A stretch of DNA of 64,000 bases from Tenacibaculum pelagium (GCF_014062345.1 NZ_JACGLS010000005.1:1-64000); one strand, 5' to 3'; shown: positions 50,160 to 59,436, numbered from the stretch's first letter. Notes: generated by a model not told the origin, from the letters alone. Made by a program: numbers and translations.

Positions 50160-51611
50160 TTATTTTTCAAATAAAACAACAGTTTCGATATGTGATGTAT
50201 GAGGAAACTGGTCTACTAAACTAATCTTTTTTATTTGATAACCAGCTTCGCGTAACATTTCTGTATCACGAGCTTGTGTTGCTGGGTTACAAGATACATA
50301 AACCATTCTATCTGCATTTAGATGGATGATTTTTTTCAATGTTTTGGGAGCGATTCCTGCACGCGCAGGGTCTAAAATGATAGTTCTAATTTTATTTTGA
50401 TATTGAGGATGTTGGTTTAAAAATTTACCAACATCGGCAGCATAAAATTCTAAACCTTCAATATTATTTCGTTTAGCATTTTTCTTTGCATCTTCAATTG
50501 CTGAAGCAACAATATCTACTCCAACTATTTTTGCATTTTCACTTTTAGAAGCTAAAATTTGACCAATAGTTCCTGTACCACAAAACAAATCCATTACCAC
50601 AGTATTATCAACAGCTTCTTTATTTTCTAACGCATAATCGATAACTTTTGTATATAGTTTTTCTGCTGATTTAGGATTGGTTTGAAAGAAGCTTTTCATG
50701 CTAATCTCAAAATTTAATCCTAATAATTCTTCTACAATTTTATCTTTTCCGTACACTAAATCAATACTTCCTGATGTTGCTATAGTTCTATCACCAGTTT
50801 CATCATTTATAGTATGTAATAAACCAGCAACTCTATCGCCGAATAAATCAACTAAAAAGTTAGCAAATTTGTTTAAGTCGAACTTAGGTAAATCAGGTGA
50901 GGTTGTAACTAAGTTGAATAATAGCTCATTAGTTTTATATGATTTACGAACGACGAAGTATCTAAAAAAACCTTCTTTTTTAGGTCCATGCCAAGGAGCT
51001 AAACCAGTTGCTTCGCAATACTTTCGAATGTTTATTAGATTGTCTTCAAATTGCTTATCAAACAAACCAGAATCTTTATCTAAATTGTCTCCCATCCACC
51101 AAACACCTCGACGTTTAAAGCCTAAGGTGAAGAAGTCGGCATCAGTTTTATTAATTCTGTCGTAACCAATTGCAGAAAACCCATACTCCATTTTATTTCT
51201 GTAGTGAAATACATTAGGAGAAGTAACAAACTCGTCAAACAAATCTTCGATGTTTTCTACTTTACCAATGCGTTTAAATAACGATAAGGTACTTTCTTTT
51301 TTATATTGATGTTGTAAATCGATTGGTAGCTGAATATACGGAGCTCCTGGAATATCTTGAAAAGGAACTTCAACTTCATTATCAGAATGTTTTATAACTT
51401 CAATTAGTTTACATTCAGCATATTTTTTTTGAGACTTAGCAACTCTAGCTTTTACCAACTGTCCTGGTAAAGTATTTGGAACAAAGACCACGAAAACTCC
51501 TTCTTCAGAACGAATTCTTCCAATTCCTTTTCCGCCAAAGGCATAATCTTCAATTAAAATCTCAATAATTTGATTTTTTCTAACAAATTTATTTCGTTCT
51601 CTACGTGGCAT
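50160..51611 (-). CDS. rlmD: RlmD-like 23S rRNA (uracil-5)-methyltransferase
   Basis: 483 residues from ATG 51611; a TTG eight codons earlier lies inside the TAATTTTG -7 element (51633-51640) and is rejected. TRAM domain (about 12-75), methyltransferase core with DLFCGTGTIGQ (SAM), ILDPARAGI and VYVSCNPATQARD (catalytic Cys). The family's N-terminal Cys set for a 4Fe-4S cluster (CGGC..) is replaced by GAPYIQLPIDLQHQ, so this is a cluster-free type. It makes m5U in 23S rRNA; which uracil is open. Confidence 0.9.
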   Translation of the reverse strand: MPRRERNKFVRKNQIIEILIEDYAFGGKGIGRIRSEEGVFVVFVPNTLPGQLVKARVAKSQKKYAECKLIEVIKHSDNEVEVPFQDIPGAPYIQLPIDLQHQYKKESTLSLFKRIGKVENIEDLFDEFVTSPNVFHYRNKMEYGFSAIGYDRINKTDADFFTLGFKRRGVWWMGDNLDKDSGLFDKQFEDNLINIRKYCEATGLAPWHGPKKEGFFRYFVVRKSYKTNELLFNLVTTSPDLPKFDLNKFANFLVDLFGDRVAGLLHTINDETGDRTIATSGSIDLVYGKDKIVEELLGLNFEISMKSFFQTNPKSAEKLYTKVIDYALENKEAVDNTVVMDLFCGTGTIGQILASKSENAKIVGVDIVASAIEDAKKNAKRNNIEGLEFYAADVGKFLNQHPQYQNKIRTIILDPARAGIAPKTLKKIIHLNADRMVYVSCNPATQARDTEMLREAGYQIKKISLVDQFPHTSHIETVVLFEK

Positions 51612-51848
51612 TTTATTCAGGTTTATAGGTTGCAAAATTAGGAAAAGAATATGGTTTGATTATAAAAAAAGACAGCGCATTAAAGTCAAATATTAAAAAG
51701 TGATGTTTAATGGGTAAATAATGAAGTTATGTTATTTGTTTTTACAATTGATCTTATATAATTTGAAATTGTAATATCAGTAATTTACTCTTTATTATTA
51801 ATAGTAGTTTTAACAAGTTTTTTAATTAAAGGTTTAGTAAGAAATACT

Positions 51849-51856
51849 TACTTTTG
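51849..51856 (+). promoter_or_regulatory. -7 element upstream of the LolC/E-like permease gene
   Basis: TACTTTTG fits TAnnTTTG, 23 bases before the TTG start; no TTG at -33. The rest of 51612-51878 is AT-rich without ORF. Confidence 0.35.
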
Positions 51857-51878
51857 GTGTTATACAAAATCATAAATA

Positions 51879-53114
51879 TTGAATTACGAGTTATTTATAG
51901 CTAAGAGAATTATTGCTGGGAAAGAGTATGAAAACAGCATATCATCACCAATAATAAAAATTGCAATTACTGCGATTGTTTTAGGTATTGCTATTATGTT
52001 AATTGCGGTTTCAATTGGTGCTGGCTTTCAAAATAAGATTCGCGATAAAATGAGCGGATTTAAAGGGCATGTTCAGATTATAAATTACGATAATAATAAC
52101 TCGGATGTATCAACTGTTCCAATAGATAAAAACCAAGAATTTTATCCAGAGTTTAAAAATATTGATGGTATTAAAAATGTACAGATTTATGCCAATGTAG
52201 GTGGAATTATTAGAACACCTACCGATTTTGAAGCAATTATTTTTAAAGGGGTTTCTACTGATTATGATTTTTCTTTCTTTAAAGAATATTTAAAAGAAGG
52301 AAGGTTGCCAGACTTTAGTTTAGGTAGAAATAAAGAAATTATAATTTCTGAATCTATAGCAAATAGATTAAACTTAAAATTAAATGATACCATTCAAACA
52401 CTGTTTAGTTCGGAGAAGAGTCGATTAAAACACAAAATGCGTAAACCTATTATTGTAGGAATTTATAATACAGGTTTAGAGCAATATGATCAGTCGATTA
52501 TCATCGGAGATATTAGAGAGGTGCAACGAATTAATAGTTGGGATGATAATCAAATAGGAGGTTTCGAAGTTTTATTAGATGATTTTGATGAGATTCAAGA
52601 AAAAGGAAACGAGATATACAGCACTATTGGTACTACTTTAAATAGTAATACAATTGTTGATAGCAACCCTGCAATTTTTGAATGGATAAACCTTTTAGAT
52701 AATAATGTTTGGTTTATAATAGGTATCATGGTTTTAGTAGCGGGGATAAATATGGTTACTGCATTATTGGTACTTATTTTAGAACGAGTACAAATGATAG
52801 GGATATTAAAAGCTTTAGGAAGTACTAATTGGAGTATTAGAAAAGTATTCTTGTACAATGCATCTTATTTAATTTTAAAAGGACTTTTGTGGGGGAATAT
52901 TATAGGAATAGCTGTATTATTCATTCAAAAATATTTTAAAGTAATTTCTTTAGATCCACAAACATATCATGTATCTACTGTACCAGTTGATATTAATTTA
53001 TGGTCGATAGTATTCTTAAATTTAGGAACCTTAGCATTGTGTTTTATCATGTTAATAATTCCGTCTTTTATTATCACTAAAATTCAACCTTCAAAATCCA
53101 TTCGATTTGCATAA
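51879..53114 (+). CDS. FtsX-like ABC transporter permease (LolC/LolE type)
   Basis: 411 residues from TTG 51879; a TAA lies just upstream in frame and the next Met is 40 codons later, so TTG must be used. Topology: one N-terminal TM (about 28-50), a periplasmic domain of about 200 residues, then three TMs (about 275-300, 325-350, 370-395), with the FtsX core LVLILERVQMIGILKALGSTNWSIRKVFLYNA. Likely part of a lipoprotein-release or efflux complex; the ATPase (LolD-like) is not adjacent. Confidence 0.88.
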   Translation: MNYELFIAKRIIAGKEYENSISSPIIKIAITAIVLGIAIMLIAVSIGAGFQNKIRDKMSGFKGHVQIINYDNNNSDVSTVPIDKNQEFYPEFKNIDGIKNVQIYANVGGIIRTPTDFEAIIFKGVSTDYDFSFFKEYLKEGRLPDFSLGRNKEIIISESIANRLNLKLNDTIQTLFSSEKSRLKHKMRKPIIVGIYNTGLEQYDQSIIIGDIREVQRINSWDDNQIGGFEVLLDDFDEIQEKGNEIYSTIGTTLNSNTIVDSNPAIFEWINLLDNNVWFIIGIMVLVAGINMVTALLVLILERVQMIGILKALGSTNWSIRKVFLYNASYLILKGLLWGNIIGIAVLFIQKYFKVISLDPQTYHVSTVPVDINLWSIVFLNLGTLALCFIMLIIPSFIITKIQPSKSIRFA

Positions 53115-53119
53115 ATTTG
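53112..53119 (+). promoter_or_regulatory. -7 element of the cysteine synthase-like gene
   Basis: TAAATTTG, 18 bases before the ATG at 53137. A TTC (not TTG) sits 19 bases upstream, so the -33 box is imperfect. Confidence 0.5.
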
Positions 53120-53136
53120 CAGCATAATTTTAGAAA

Positions 53137-54117
53137 ATGAAATACGCAAAAAATATATTAGAAACTATTGGTAACACACCATTAGTTAAGATAAACGAAT
53201 TAGCTAAAGAAATACCAGCTTTAGTTTTATCTAAATACGAAACGTTTAATCCAGGTAATTCTACTAAAGATAGAATGGCTTTAAAAATGATTGAAGATGC
53301 AGAGGCAGACGGTCGTCTAAAACCTGGTGGAACTATTATAGAAGGTACCTCTGGTAATACAGGTATGGGATTGGCTTTAGCAGCGATTGTAAAAGGATAC
53401 AAATGTATTTTTGTTTTATCTGATAAGCAATCTAAAGAAAAGATGGATATTCTTCGTGCCGTTGGAGCAGAAGTAGTAGTATGTCCTACAGACGTTGAGC
53501 CAGAAGATCCTCGCTCTTATTATTCTGTTTCTAAGCGTTTAGGAGAAGAAACACCTAACTCTTGGTATGTAAACCAATATGATAATCCAAGTAATGCAAA
53601 AGCACATTACGAAAGTACTGGTCCAGAAATTTGGGAGCAAACTGAAGGTAAAATCACACACTTTGTAGTAGGAGTTGGTACTGGAGGAACAATTTCTGGA
53701 GTTGGAAAATACTTAAAAGAAAAAAATCCAAACATTAAAGTTTGGGGAATCGATACTTACGGATCAGTATTTAAGAAATACCATGAAACTGGTGAGTTTG
53801 ATGAGAAAGAGATTTACCCATATGTAACTGAAGGTATCGGTGAAGATATTTTACCAGAAAATGTAGATTTTTCTATTATTGATGGATTTACCAAAGTAAC
53901 TGATAAAGATGCTGCAGTTTACACGCAGTTATTAGCAAAGAAAGAAGGAATGTTTTTAGGAAACTCTGCTGGAGCTGCTATGAAAGGATTATTACAGCTT
54001 AAAGATGAATTTACTAAAGATGATGTAGTTGTTGTTTTATTCCACGATCACGGAAGTAGATATGTTGGGAAAATGTTTAACGACGATTGGATGCGTAAGA
54101 TGGGATATATCGAATAA
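53137..54117 (+). CDS. Cysteine synthase / cystathionine beta-synthase-like PLP enzyme
   Basis: 326 residues. GNTPLVKI at the start, NPGNSTKDRMALKM with the PLP Lys (Lys44), GTSGNTGMGLA for the substrate loop, VGTGGTISGVGKYLK for the phosphate, and GNSAGAAMKG. The usual S(V/I)KDR reads STKDR. The catalytic core matches the CBS/CysM side of the fold-type II family, with no heme or CBS regulatory domains. It makes cysteine or cystathionine from serine derivatives. Followed by a strong terminator. Confidence 0.9.
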   Translation: MKYAKNILETIGNTPLVKINELAKEIPALVLSKYETFNPGNSTKDRMALKMIEDAEADGRLKPGGTIIEGTSGNTGMGLALAAIVKGYKCIFVLSDKQSKEKMDILRAVGAEVVVCPTDVEPEDPRSYYSVSKRLGEETPNSWYVNQYDNPSNAKAHYESTGPEIWEQTEGKITHFVVGVGTGGTISGVGKYLKEKNPNIKVWGIDTYGSVFKKYHETGEFDEKEIYPYVTEGIGEDILPENVDFSIIDGFTKVTDKDAAVYTQLLAKKEGMFLGNSAGAAMKGLLQLKDEFTKDDVVVVLFHDHGSRYVGKMFNDDWMRKMGYIE

Positions 54118-54141
54118 ATCACATTTATACATATAAAATTC

Positions 54142-54169
54142 AAAAGCCCACTCATATGAGTGGGCTTTT
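54142..54169 (+). terminator. Perfect palindromic terminator after the cysteine synthase-like gene
   Basis: AAAAGCCCACTCAT / ATGAGTGGGCTTTT, a 14-bp self-complementary stem with T runs both ways. Confidence 0.9.
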
Positions 54170-54178
54170 GTTAATCAA

Positions 54179-54271
54179 CTAATTCAAATAATTTACACAA
54201 TGAAAACGGTTTACTACGTCGTCTTCGATTAGTTCTTTGCAAACCTCGTGCCAAAATGTGTTTTTAAGTGA
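54179..54271 (-). pseudogene. Possible decayed gene end (30 codons, no start)
   Basis: On the minus strand an open frame of 30 codons ends in TAG at 54179. Its product, with NTFWHEVCKELIEDD then VVNRFHCVNYLN, looks protein-like and is more G/C-rich than the AT-rich flanks. No start codon precedes it: TAA at 54272-54274 closes the frame. It may be the remnant of a lost gene or chance. The rest of 54170-54413 shows nothing else. Confidence 0.25.
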
Positions 54272-54413
54272 TTATTTGTTAAAAAGATGTGATTTTTACA
54301 TTTAATTAACATTTAAAAGTTTTAAATTATTGAATTGATAATTTTTGAATGTTTTTTATTTTTGAATCGTAGGGAATTTGTGGTTTTTTTGAGAAAAACA
54401 AAATAGCATAAAA

Positions 54414-54437
54414 AAATCCTCCAATTTAGGAGGATTT
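54414..54437 (-). terminator. Terminator after lipA
   Basis: AAATCCTCC / GGAGGATTT 9-bp stem, 6-base loop, with a T-rich tail on the minus strand, 6 bp past the stop. Confidence 0.85.
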
Positions 54438-54442
54438 ATTAT

Positions 54443-55312
54443 TTAACTAGCATGTTTATGTGCTTTATAAGAAGATCTGACTAGAGCGCCGCTTTCTACA
54501 TACATAAAGCCCATTTCTAAGCCTAAAGTTTCATATTTTTTAAACTGATCAGGAGTTATAAATTCTTTTACAGGTAAATGTTTTTTACTTGGTTGTAAGT
54601 ACTGACCAATAGTAATAACATCCAAACCAACACCACGTAAATCTTTCATCGTTTGGATAACCTCTTCTTCCGTTTCCCCTAAACCAAGCATAATTCCAGA
54701 TTTAGTACGCATTCCGTTTACTTTTAAGTATTTTAAAACACCTAAACTTCTATCATATTTCGCTTGTATACGAACTTCACGAGTTAAACGACGAACAGTT
54801 TCCATATTATGAGAAACTACTTCTGGAGCAACTTCAATAATACGATCAATTAATTTTTCGTTTCCTTGAAAATCAGGAATTAAAGTTTCTAAAGTAGTAT
54901 TAGGATTTGCTCTACGAACAGCATTTACAGTTTCTGCCCAAATAATAGAACCACCATCTTTTAAATCATCTCTATCAACCGAAGTTAATACTGCATGTTT
55001 AATACTCATTAATTTTATAGAACGAGCTACTTTTTCAGGCTCATCCCATTCAACAGTTTCTGGTCTACCAGTTTTTACACCGCAAAATCCACAAGATCTA
55101 GTACAAATGTTACCTAAAATCATAAAGGTTGCTGTACCTTCCCCCCAACATTCACCCATGTTTGGGCAACTTCCACTAGTACAAATTGTATTTAATTTAT
55201 ACTTATCTACTAATCCTCTAAGATCCGTGTATTTTTTACCTACAGGTAATTTTACACGTAACCATTTTGGTTTTTTTTGTCTTTCAGGAAGTGTAACTGT
55301 TTCGTTTGTCAT
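54443..55312 (-). CDS. lipA: Lipoyl synthase
   Basis: 289 residues. Radical SAM enzyme that inserts two sulphurs into octanoyl chains of lipoyl domains. The auxiliary cluster motif [12 protein letters not shown] (CxxxxCxxxxxC) and the radical [11 protein letters not shown] (CxxxCxxC) are intact, with the C-terminal RSSYKA Arg-Ser-Ser motif that ligates the auxiliary cluster. A TAAATTTG -7 element is at 55331-55338 (minus strand), 18 bp from the ATG, with a TTG at only 15 bases' spacing. Confidence 0.96.
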   Translation of the reverse strand: MTNETVTLPERQKKPKWLRVKLPVGKKYTDLRGLVDKYKLNTICTSGSCPNMGECWGEGTATFMILGNICTRSCGFCGVKTGRPETVEWDEPEKVARSIKLMSIKHAVLTSVDRDDLKDGGSIIWAETVNAVRRANPNTTLETLIPDFQGNEKLIDRIIEVAPEVVSHNMETVRRLTREVRIQAKYDRSLGVLKYLKVNGMRTKSGIMLGLGETEEEVIQTMKDLRGVGLDVITIGQYLQPSKKHLPVKEFITPDQFKKYETLGLEMGFMYVESGALVRSSYKAHKHAS

Positions 55313-55350
55313 TCTCTAAAAATTGAAAAGCAAATTTACAAAGAAAAGCG

Positions 55351-56571
55351 TTACAAACTAAGTAAAAACCAAATACTAAATCCAACTAAAAAAACGATGC
55401 CAGTTATACTTAAAATTCGCAAACCTAATTTTGGGCGATGCTTTTCTGGAGTGTGTTTTCCTGTGATTAATATATAATTTAAAATAGCGTAAAAAGGTGC
55501 AGTTAAAAATGATAAAACAGTAGCTATTTTAACTAAGAAACCCATGTCAGATAAAAAGTAATTTAAGATTATAAAAGTTCCAAAAGCTAAAAGTAACATC
55601 CAAAACCAATAACTGAACTTATTTTTCTTATCAAAAATAAGGTTCGATGCTTTAGTCATTGCTCTTGGAGAAGCATCTAACGTAGTTAAAGTGGTGCTAA
55701 ACATAGTGGTGAATGCAGCAATCCCAATAAATAAATAAGAAAACTCCCCTAAGTTTTTTGTGTATAAATGAATTAATTGTGAGGCAAATACAGTTCCTTT
55801 ATTTGAAAAAGATTCTCCAGATCTATACATAACCAAAGCGCCTAACATCACAAAACAAACACCTAAAAATAAAGTGCTGATGTAGCCAACATTAAAATCG
55901 AAAATGGCATGCTTTGGTTTAATTTTTTCAAAAGTATTTTTACTTTTCTCAACCGACCATAATGAATGCCAAATAGAAATATCTAATGGGGCTGGCATCC
56001 AACCTAAAAATGCAATCAGAAAAGTAACTTGTGCAGTACCACTAGGAATTATTTGTTGAAAAGAAAATCCTTTATTGGTGCTAAATAGCGCAACATTTAC
56101 AGCAATGATTGTGCTAATTGTTAATATAATAATGATGTATTTCATTAAATTATCAAGAAGCTTGTATTTACCAATAAGTAAAATGACAATACTTATTGTC
56201 ATTATGATTAAAGACCAAACCACTAAATTATTAGTAACACCAAAAAGATTAGCAGCTAAACCAGCTGTAACTATAGTAACCGCTGCTTGAATGGTAAACA
56301 TGGTTACGAAATTTAAAATATAGTAGCTTACTAAGAAGCCTTTACCTAACTTTCTATAACCGTCTAATAACGTTTCTCCTGTAGCCGCAGCATAACGTGG
56401 ACCGTATTGGAAAAAAGGGTATTTAAAAATATTTACAATTAAAAGTGCCCATAGTAAACCAAATCCAAAATCGGCACCTGCTCTAGTAGATTGTACTAAA
56501 TGAGAAACGCCAATGGCTGCACCAGCAAATAAGAGTCCTGGTCCAAGTAAATTTAAAATGGATTTTTTCAT
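55351..56571 (-). CDS. Nramp-related divalent metal transporter with altered motifs
   Basis: 406 residues with about 11 hydrophobic helices in Nramp order. TM1 starts like Nramp (GPGLLFAGAAIG..RAGADFGFGLLW), but the metal-binding DPGN is replaced by GVSH. In TM6 the usual A-xx-MPH reads GWMPAPLDIS. These two segments hold the metal ligands in canonical Mn/Fe transporters, so the substrate is likely different (another cation, or no metal) while the LeuT fold is kept. Diverged Nramp relatives that move Mg or Al show similar replacements. Minus strand, ends 38 bp before lipA's start; separate or joint transcription cannot be told. Confidence 0.82.
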   Translation of the reverse strand: MKKSILNLLGPGLLFAGAAIGVSHLVQSTRAGADFGFGLLWALLIVNIFKYPFFQYGPRYAAATGETLLDGYRKLGKGFLVSYYILNFVTMFTIQAAVTIVTAGLAANLFGVTNNLVVWSLIIMTISIVILLIGKYKLLDNLMKYIIIILTISTIIAVNVALFSTNKGFSFQQIIPSGTAQVTFLIAFLGWMPAPLDISIWHSLWSVEKSKNTFEKIKPKHAIFDFNVGYISTLFLGVCFVMLGALVMYRSGESFSNKGTVFASQLIHLYTKNLGEFSYLFIGIAAFTTMFSTTLTTLDASPRAMTKASNLIFDKKNKFSYWFWMLLLAFGTFIILNYFLSDMGFLVKIATVLSFLTAPFYAILNYILITGKHTPEKHRPKLGLRILSITGIVFLVGFSIWFLLSL

Positions 56572-56663
56572 GAAAAGGGAAGGGGGTTAAAGAAAAGTGT
56601 TGAGGGCTGTTTTAAATAATGTTATAATTGATTGATAATATGCTTTTTAAAAAGCATGGCAAT

Positions 56664-57227
56664 CTATGATTTTTTTATTATTTCTGCTAATAATTTTTTA
56701 GCTCTCAGTAATTTAACTTTAACATTGTTGATTGGTTCATCAATTTTTTTAGAAATTTCTTTGTAACTCAGCTCTTGAAAAAAACGTAAATTAATTACCT
56801 CTTGGTACTTTGGTTTTAGTTTTTTAATATCTCTTAAAAGCTTCGCAAGGTTTTGTTCTGTAATAATTTTATCTTCAGGAGAAGGAGAGTTGTCAATAAC
56901 TTTAAAAGCAGCTTCTTCTTGTTCTTTTGTCGTTTCTATTTGTAAAGAAGATTTTTTCTTTCTAAGAAAATCGATATAAACGTTTTTAGAAATGGTAATT
57001 AACCATGTTTTGAATTGATATTGTTCGTCGAACGTATCAATTTTATCGAAAGCTTTTGAAAAAGTTCTAATCGTAATATCTTCAGCATCGTTATCATTAT
57101 TAATTTTTGATAACTGATAATTATACACACTTCCCCAAAAAGTATCTAATAGGAAATTAAAAGATATTTGATTCCCTTTTTTAGCTTTTTGAATGTGTTT
57201 AAGTACTTTTTCTTTATTTACTTCCAA
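56664..57227 (-). CDS. Sigma-70 family (ECF-like) RNA polymerase sigma factor
   Basis: 187 residues. Region 2: DAEDITIRTFSKAFDKIDTF and FKTWLITISKNVYIDFLRKK; region 4: LKPKYQEVINLRFFQELSYKEISKKIDEPINNVKVKLLRAKK. The start is TTG 57227, which lies within the last 10 bp of the glycosyltransferase gene; no ATG is available upstream. No anti-sigma gene follows, so it is either uncoupled or constitutively active. Coupling with the GT2 gene suggests a role with surface-polysaccharide or envelope genes (inference). Confidence 0.9.
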   Translation of the reverse strand: MEVNKEKVLKHIQKAKKGNQISFNFLLDTFWGSVYNYQLSKINNDNDAEDITIRTFSKAFDKIDTFDEQYQFKTWLITISKNVYIDFLRKKKSSLQIETTKEQEEAAFKVIDNSPSPEDKIITEQNLAKLLRDIKKLKPKYQEVINLRFFQELSYKEISKKIDEPINNVKVKLLRAKKLLAEIIKKS

Positions 57228-58321
57228 TGTGTAGGTTTAGAAATTCTAGTTGATATAAATATAGTGATTTGTAATAACAATAAACAAATATCAAGTATTG
57301 GTAAAAAGAATAGTATTTGTTTTTCTTGCAATTTATAGGCTGATTTTCCAATAATGATATATTGAATAAGAAAATAAACAAATATTATAGGAGTAATAAT
57401 TTTCCAATTTAAAACTGCTAGATAAATAGCTAAAGGATAAAATAAAATCTTGGATATAATAAATAAACGTAAAAAGAATTTATGTTTAAATTTATATAAA
57501 GATGTTACTATTGATTGTTTTCTTTTTTCTGAAAACCATTTTTTAAAGGAATATATACCTGAGCTTTCAACAAAACTAGCATTGCTAGTGGCTGTTACAG
57601 TATTTTTATTTGTTGATGCATCTTTTAGAAATAAATCGCTTTCACCGATAAAAATATTTAAATGGTTTATAAATCCGTTAATCTTAAAAAAATCACTTTT
57701 TGTATATCCAATATTACCAGAATTAGCTGTAAACGCACTACCAGTTTTGGTAAAAGAAAAAGATTGAATTGTGTTTATGATATTATCAAAACGGAAAAGT
57801 AAATTGCTAAAAGAATGTTTTTTAGATTTTAATTTTTTGTACCCAATAACAATTGTTTTTTCTTTCGAAAAATTAAATGCCATTTCGTTAATCCAGTTTT
57901 TAGAAATAGGGGTACTATTTGTTTCTGTAAACAATAAATGTTCATGAGAAGCAGCTTTTATACCTAATGTTAATGAGTACTTTTTATTTCCCCAAAAAGC
58001 TTCAGTGTTTTTTACGTTTACTAATTTTATATTAGAATGTTGATTCTGTAACTCTTCAATAATATCTAGAGTAGTGTCAGAAGAAGCATTGTTTATTAAA
58101 ACAATTTCAAAATTAGAATAATTTTGTTGAAGAATATTTTGAATGTAATTAGCTAAATTTCCTGCTTCGTTTTTAACTAAAATAATTATAGAAACAGGTA
58201 TTTCGTTGCTTTTTAATTGAGTTTTCTTTTTTTCAAAAGCAAAAACAGAAAAATAGAAGTAATAAATTATTTGAATAACCGTAGCTGCTACAAAAATGTA
58301 GAAAAGTACAGTAAATATCAT
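57218..58321 (-). CDS. Family 2 glycosyltransferase, membrane-bound
   Basis: 367 residues. An N-terminal TM (about 4-25), a GT-A domain with VSIIILVKNEAGNLANYI, VLINNASSDTT (DxD-type region) and GNIGYTKSDFFKINGF, and two or three C-terminal TMs (about 280-360). It probably adds a sugar to a lipid or polysaccharide at the inner membrane. The donor and acceptor are unknown. Its 3' end overlaps the sigma-factor gene. Confidence 0.88.
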   Translation of the reverse strand: MIFTVLFYIFVAATVIQIIYYFYFSVFAFEKKKTQLKSNEIPVSIIILVKNEAGNLANYIQNILQQNYSNFEIVLINNASSDTTLDIIEELQNQHSNIKLVNVKNTEAFWGNKKYSLTLGIKAASHEHLLFTETNSTPISKNWINEMAFNFSKEKTIVIGYKKLKSKKHSFSNLLFRFDNIINTIQSFSFTKTGSAFTANSGNIGYTKSDFFKINGFINHLNIFIGESDLFLKDASTNKNTVTATSNASFVESSGIYSFKKWFSEKRKQSIVTSLYKFKHKFFLRLFIISKILFYPLAIYLAVLNWKIITPIIFVYFLIQYIIIGKSAYKLQEKQILFFLPILDICLLLLQITIFISTRISKPTHWK

Positions 58322-58348
58322 AAAGAAAGGTTGGTTAGTTTTATGGGG

Positions 58349-58555
58349 CTAGTTGTCGTGTTGAGGCTCGCTGCAAGTGTCAAATTGGTCAGGTGTTTTA
58401 CCACAAAACCCACATGCTTCTCCGCTGTCATTCAATACTGGATTCTGACTTGCACAAGTACCTGCAAATTCACCATCTTTTTTAGCCCAAATTTTAATTG
58501 CAATTCCTGCAAAGGCTAAAGCTAATAATCCAATTGTAACAAAAACTAACTTCAT
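58349..58555 (-). CDS. Small membrane protein with Cys motifs, 68 residues
   Basis: Start ATG 58555 (MKLVFVTIGLLALAFAG); an upstream start would cross the -7 element at 58575-58582 (TATCTTTG on this strand). One TM or uncleaved signal anchor (2-22), then four or five Cys: GTCASQN, ACGFCGKTP, DTCSEP. The CGFCG pattern suggests a metal or disulfide site facing the periplasm. Known in Flavobacteria as an uncharacterised membrane or secreted protein (from memory). It may be cotranscribed with the GT2 gene 27 bp on. Confidence 0.78.
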   Translation of the reverse strand: MKLVFVTIGLLALAFAGIAIKIWAKKDGEFAGTCASQNPVLNDSGEACGFCGKTPDQFDTCSEPQHDN

Positions 58556-58688
58556 TTTAATAAATTTTATGCTGCAAAGATACGAAGTTCCAAATTCATT
58601 AAAATAAAATATCATACATTTATAAGGGTGTGACTTTTATGAATATAAGTGTCATAATTAATAATCAATTAATTAAAACTTTATAAAT

Positions 58689-59375
58689 ATGAAAAAATAT
58701 TTAGCGGAATTATTCGGAACATTTTGGCTAGTTTTTGGCGGTTGTGGTAGCGCAATTTTTGCAGCAGCTTTTCCAGATTTAGGAATTGGATTTATGGGGG
58801 TTGCCTTAGCTTTTGGTTTGGCAGTATTAACTATGGCATACGCCGTAGGACATATTTCTGGAGGGCATTTTAACCCAGCTGTATCATTAGGATTATGGGC
58901 TGGAGGAAAATTTTCAACAAAAGAAATTATTCCTTATATAATTTCTCAGTTAGTAGGTGCAATTTTAGCAGCATCAGCATTGTATATAATAGTTTCTGGT
59001 AAAGCTAGTTTCGAAACGATTGGAGGTTTTGCAGCTAATGGATATGGAGAATTATCACCAGGAGGGTATAGTTTGTCTTCAGCTTTTATAGCAGAGTTTT
59101 TACTAACAATGTTCTTTTTGTTAATTATTTTAGGAAGTACAAACGAGAGAGCTCCAAAAGGTTTCGCACCAATCGCTATTGGTTTGGGTTTAACATTAAT
59201 TCATTTAATTAGTATTCCAATTACAAATACCTCAGTAAATCCGGCTCGTTCTATGAGTCAGGCATTATTTGCAGGAGGTGAGTATTTAACACAATCGTGG
59301 TTGTTTTGGGTTGCTCCTATAGCTGGAGCAGTTGTTGCAGGATTTATTCATAAAGCGTTATTTGACAAAGAATAA
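58689..59375 (+). CDS. aqpZ: Aquaporin Z
   Basis: 228 residues, six TMs and two half-helices with NPA motifs ([11 protein letters not shown] and [11 protein letters not shown]). His at the GHISGGH selectivity region and the ASG/GGC-type N terminus ([19 protein letters not shown]) mark a water channel rather than a glycerol facilitator. Single gene with its own terminator. Confidence 0.94.
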   Translation: MKKYLAELFGTFWLVFGGCGSAIFAAAFPDLGIGFMGVALAFGLAVLTMAYAVGHISGGHFNPAVSLGLWAGGKFSTKEIIPYIISQLVGAILAASALYIIVSGKASFETIGGFAANGYGELSPGGYSLSSAFIAEFLLTMFFLLIILGSTNERAPKGFAPIAIGLGLTLIHLISIPITNTSVNPARSMSQALFAGGEYLTQSWLFWVAPIAGAVVAGFIHKALFDKE

Positions 59376-59399
59376 ATTACGTCTTAGTATAAGAGGTTT

Positions 59400-59436
59400 A
59401 AAGCAGGTTCAGTAATAATTGAATCTGCTTTTTTAT
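59400..59436 (+). terminator. Terminator after aqpZ
   Basis: AAGCAGGTTCA / TGAATCTGCTT 11-bp stem with one G-U pair in the + strand RNA, and T tail. Confidence 0.8.

Noticed and set aside
51640..51878. Possible small gene in the spacer before the permease
   Set aside because: Only a 17-codon ORF near 51718 with no promoter; the AT-rich spacer shows nothing else beyond the -7 element.
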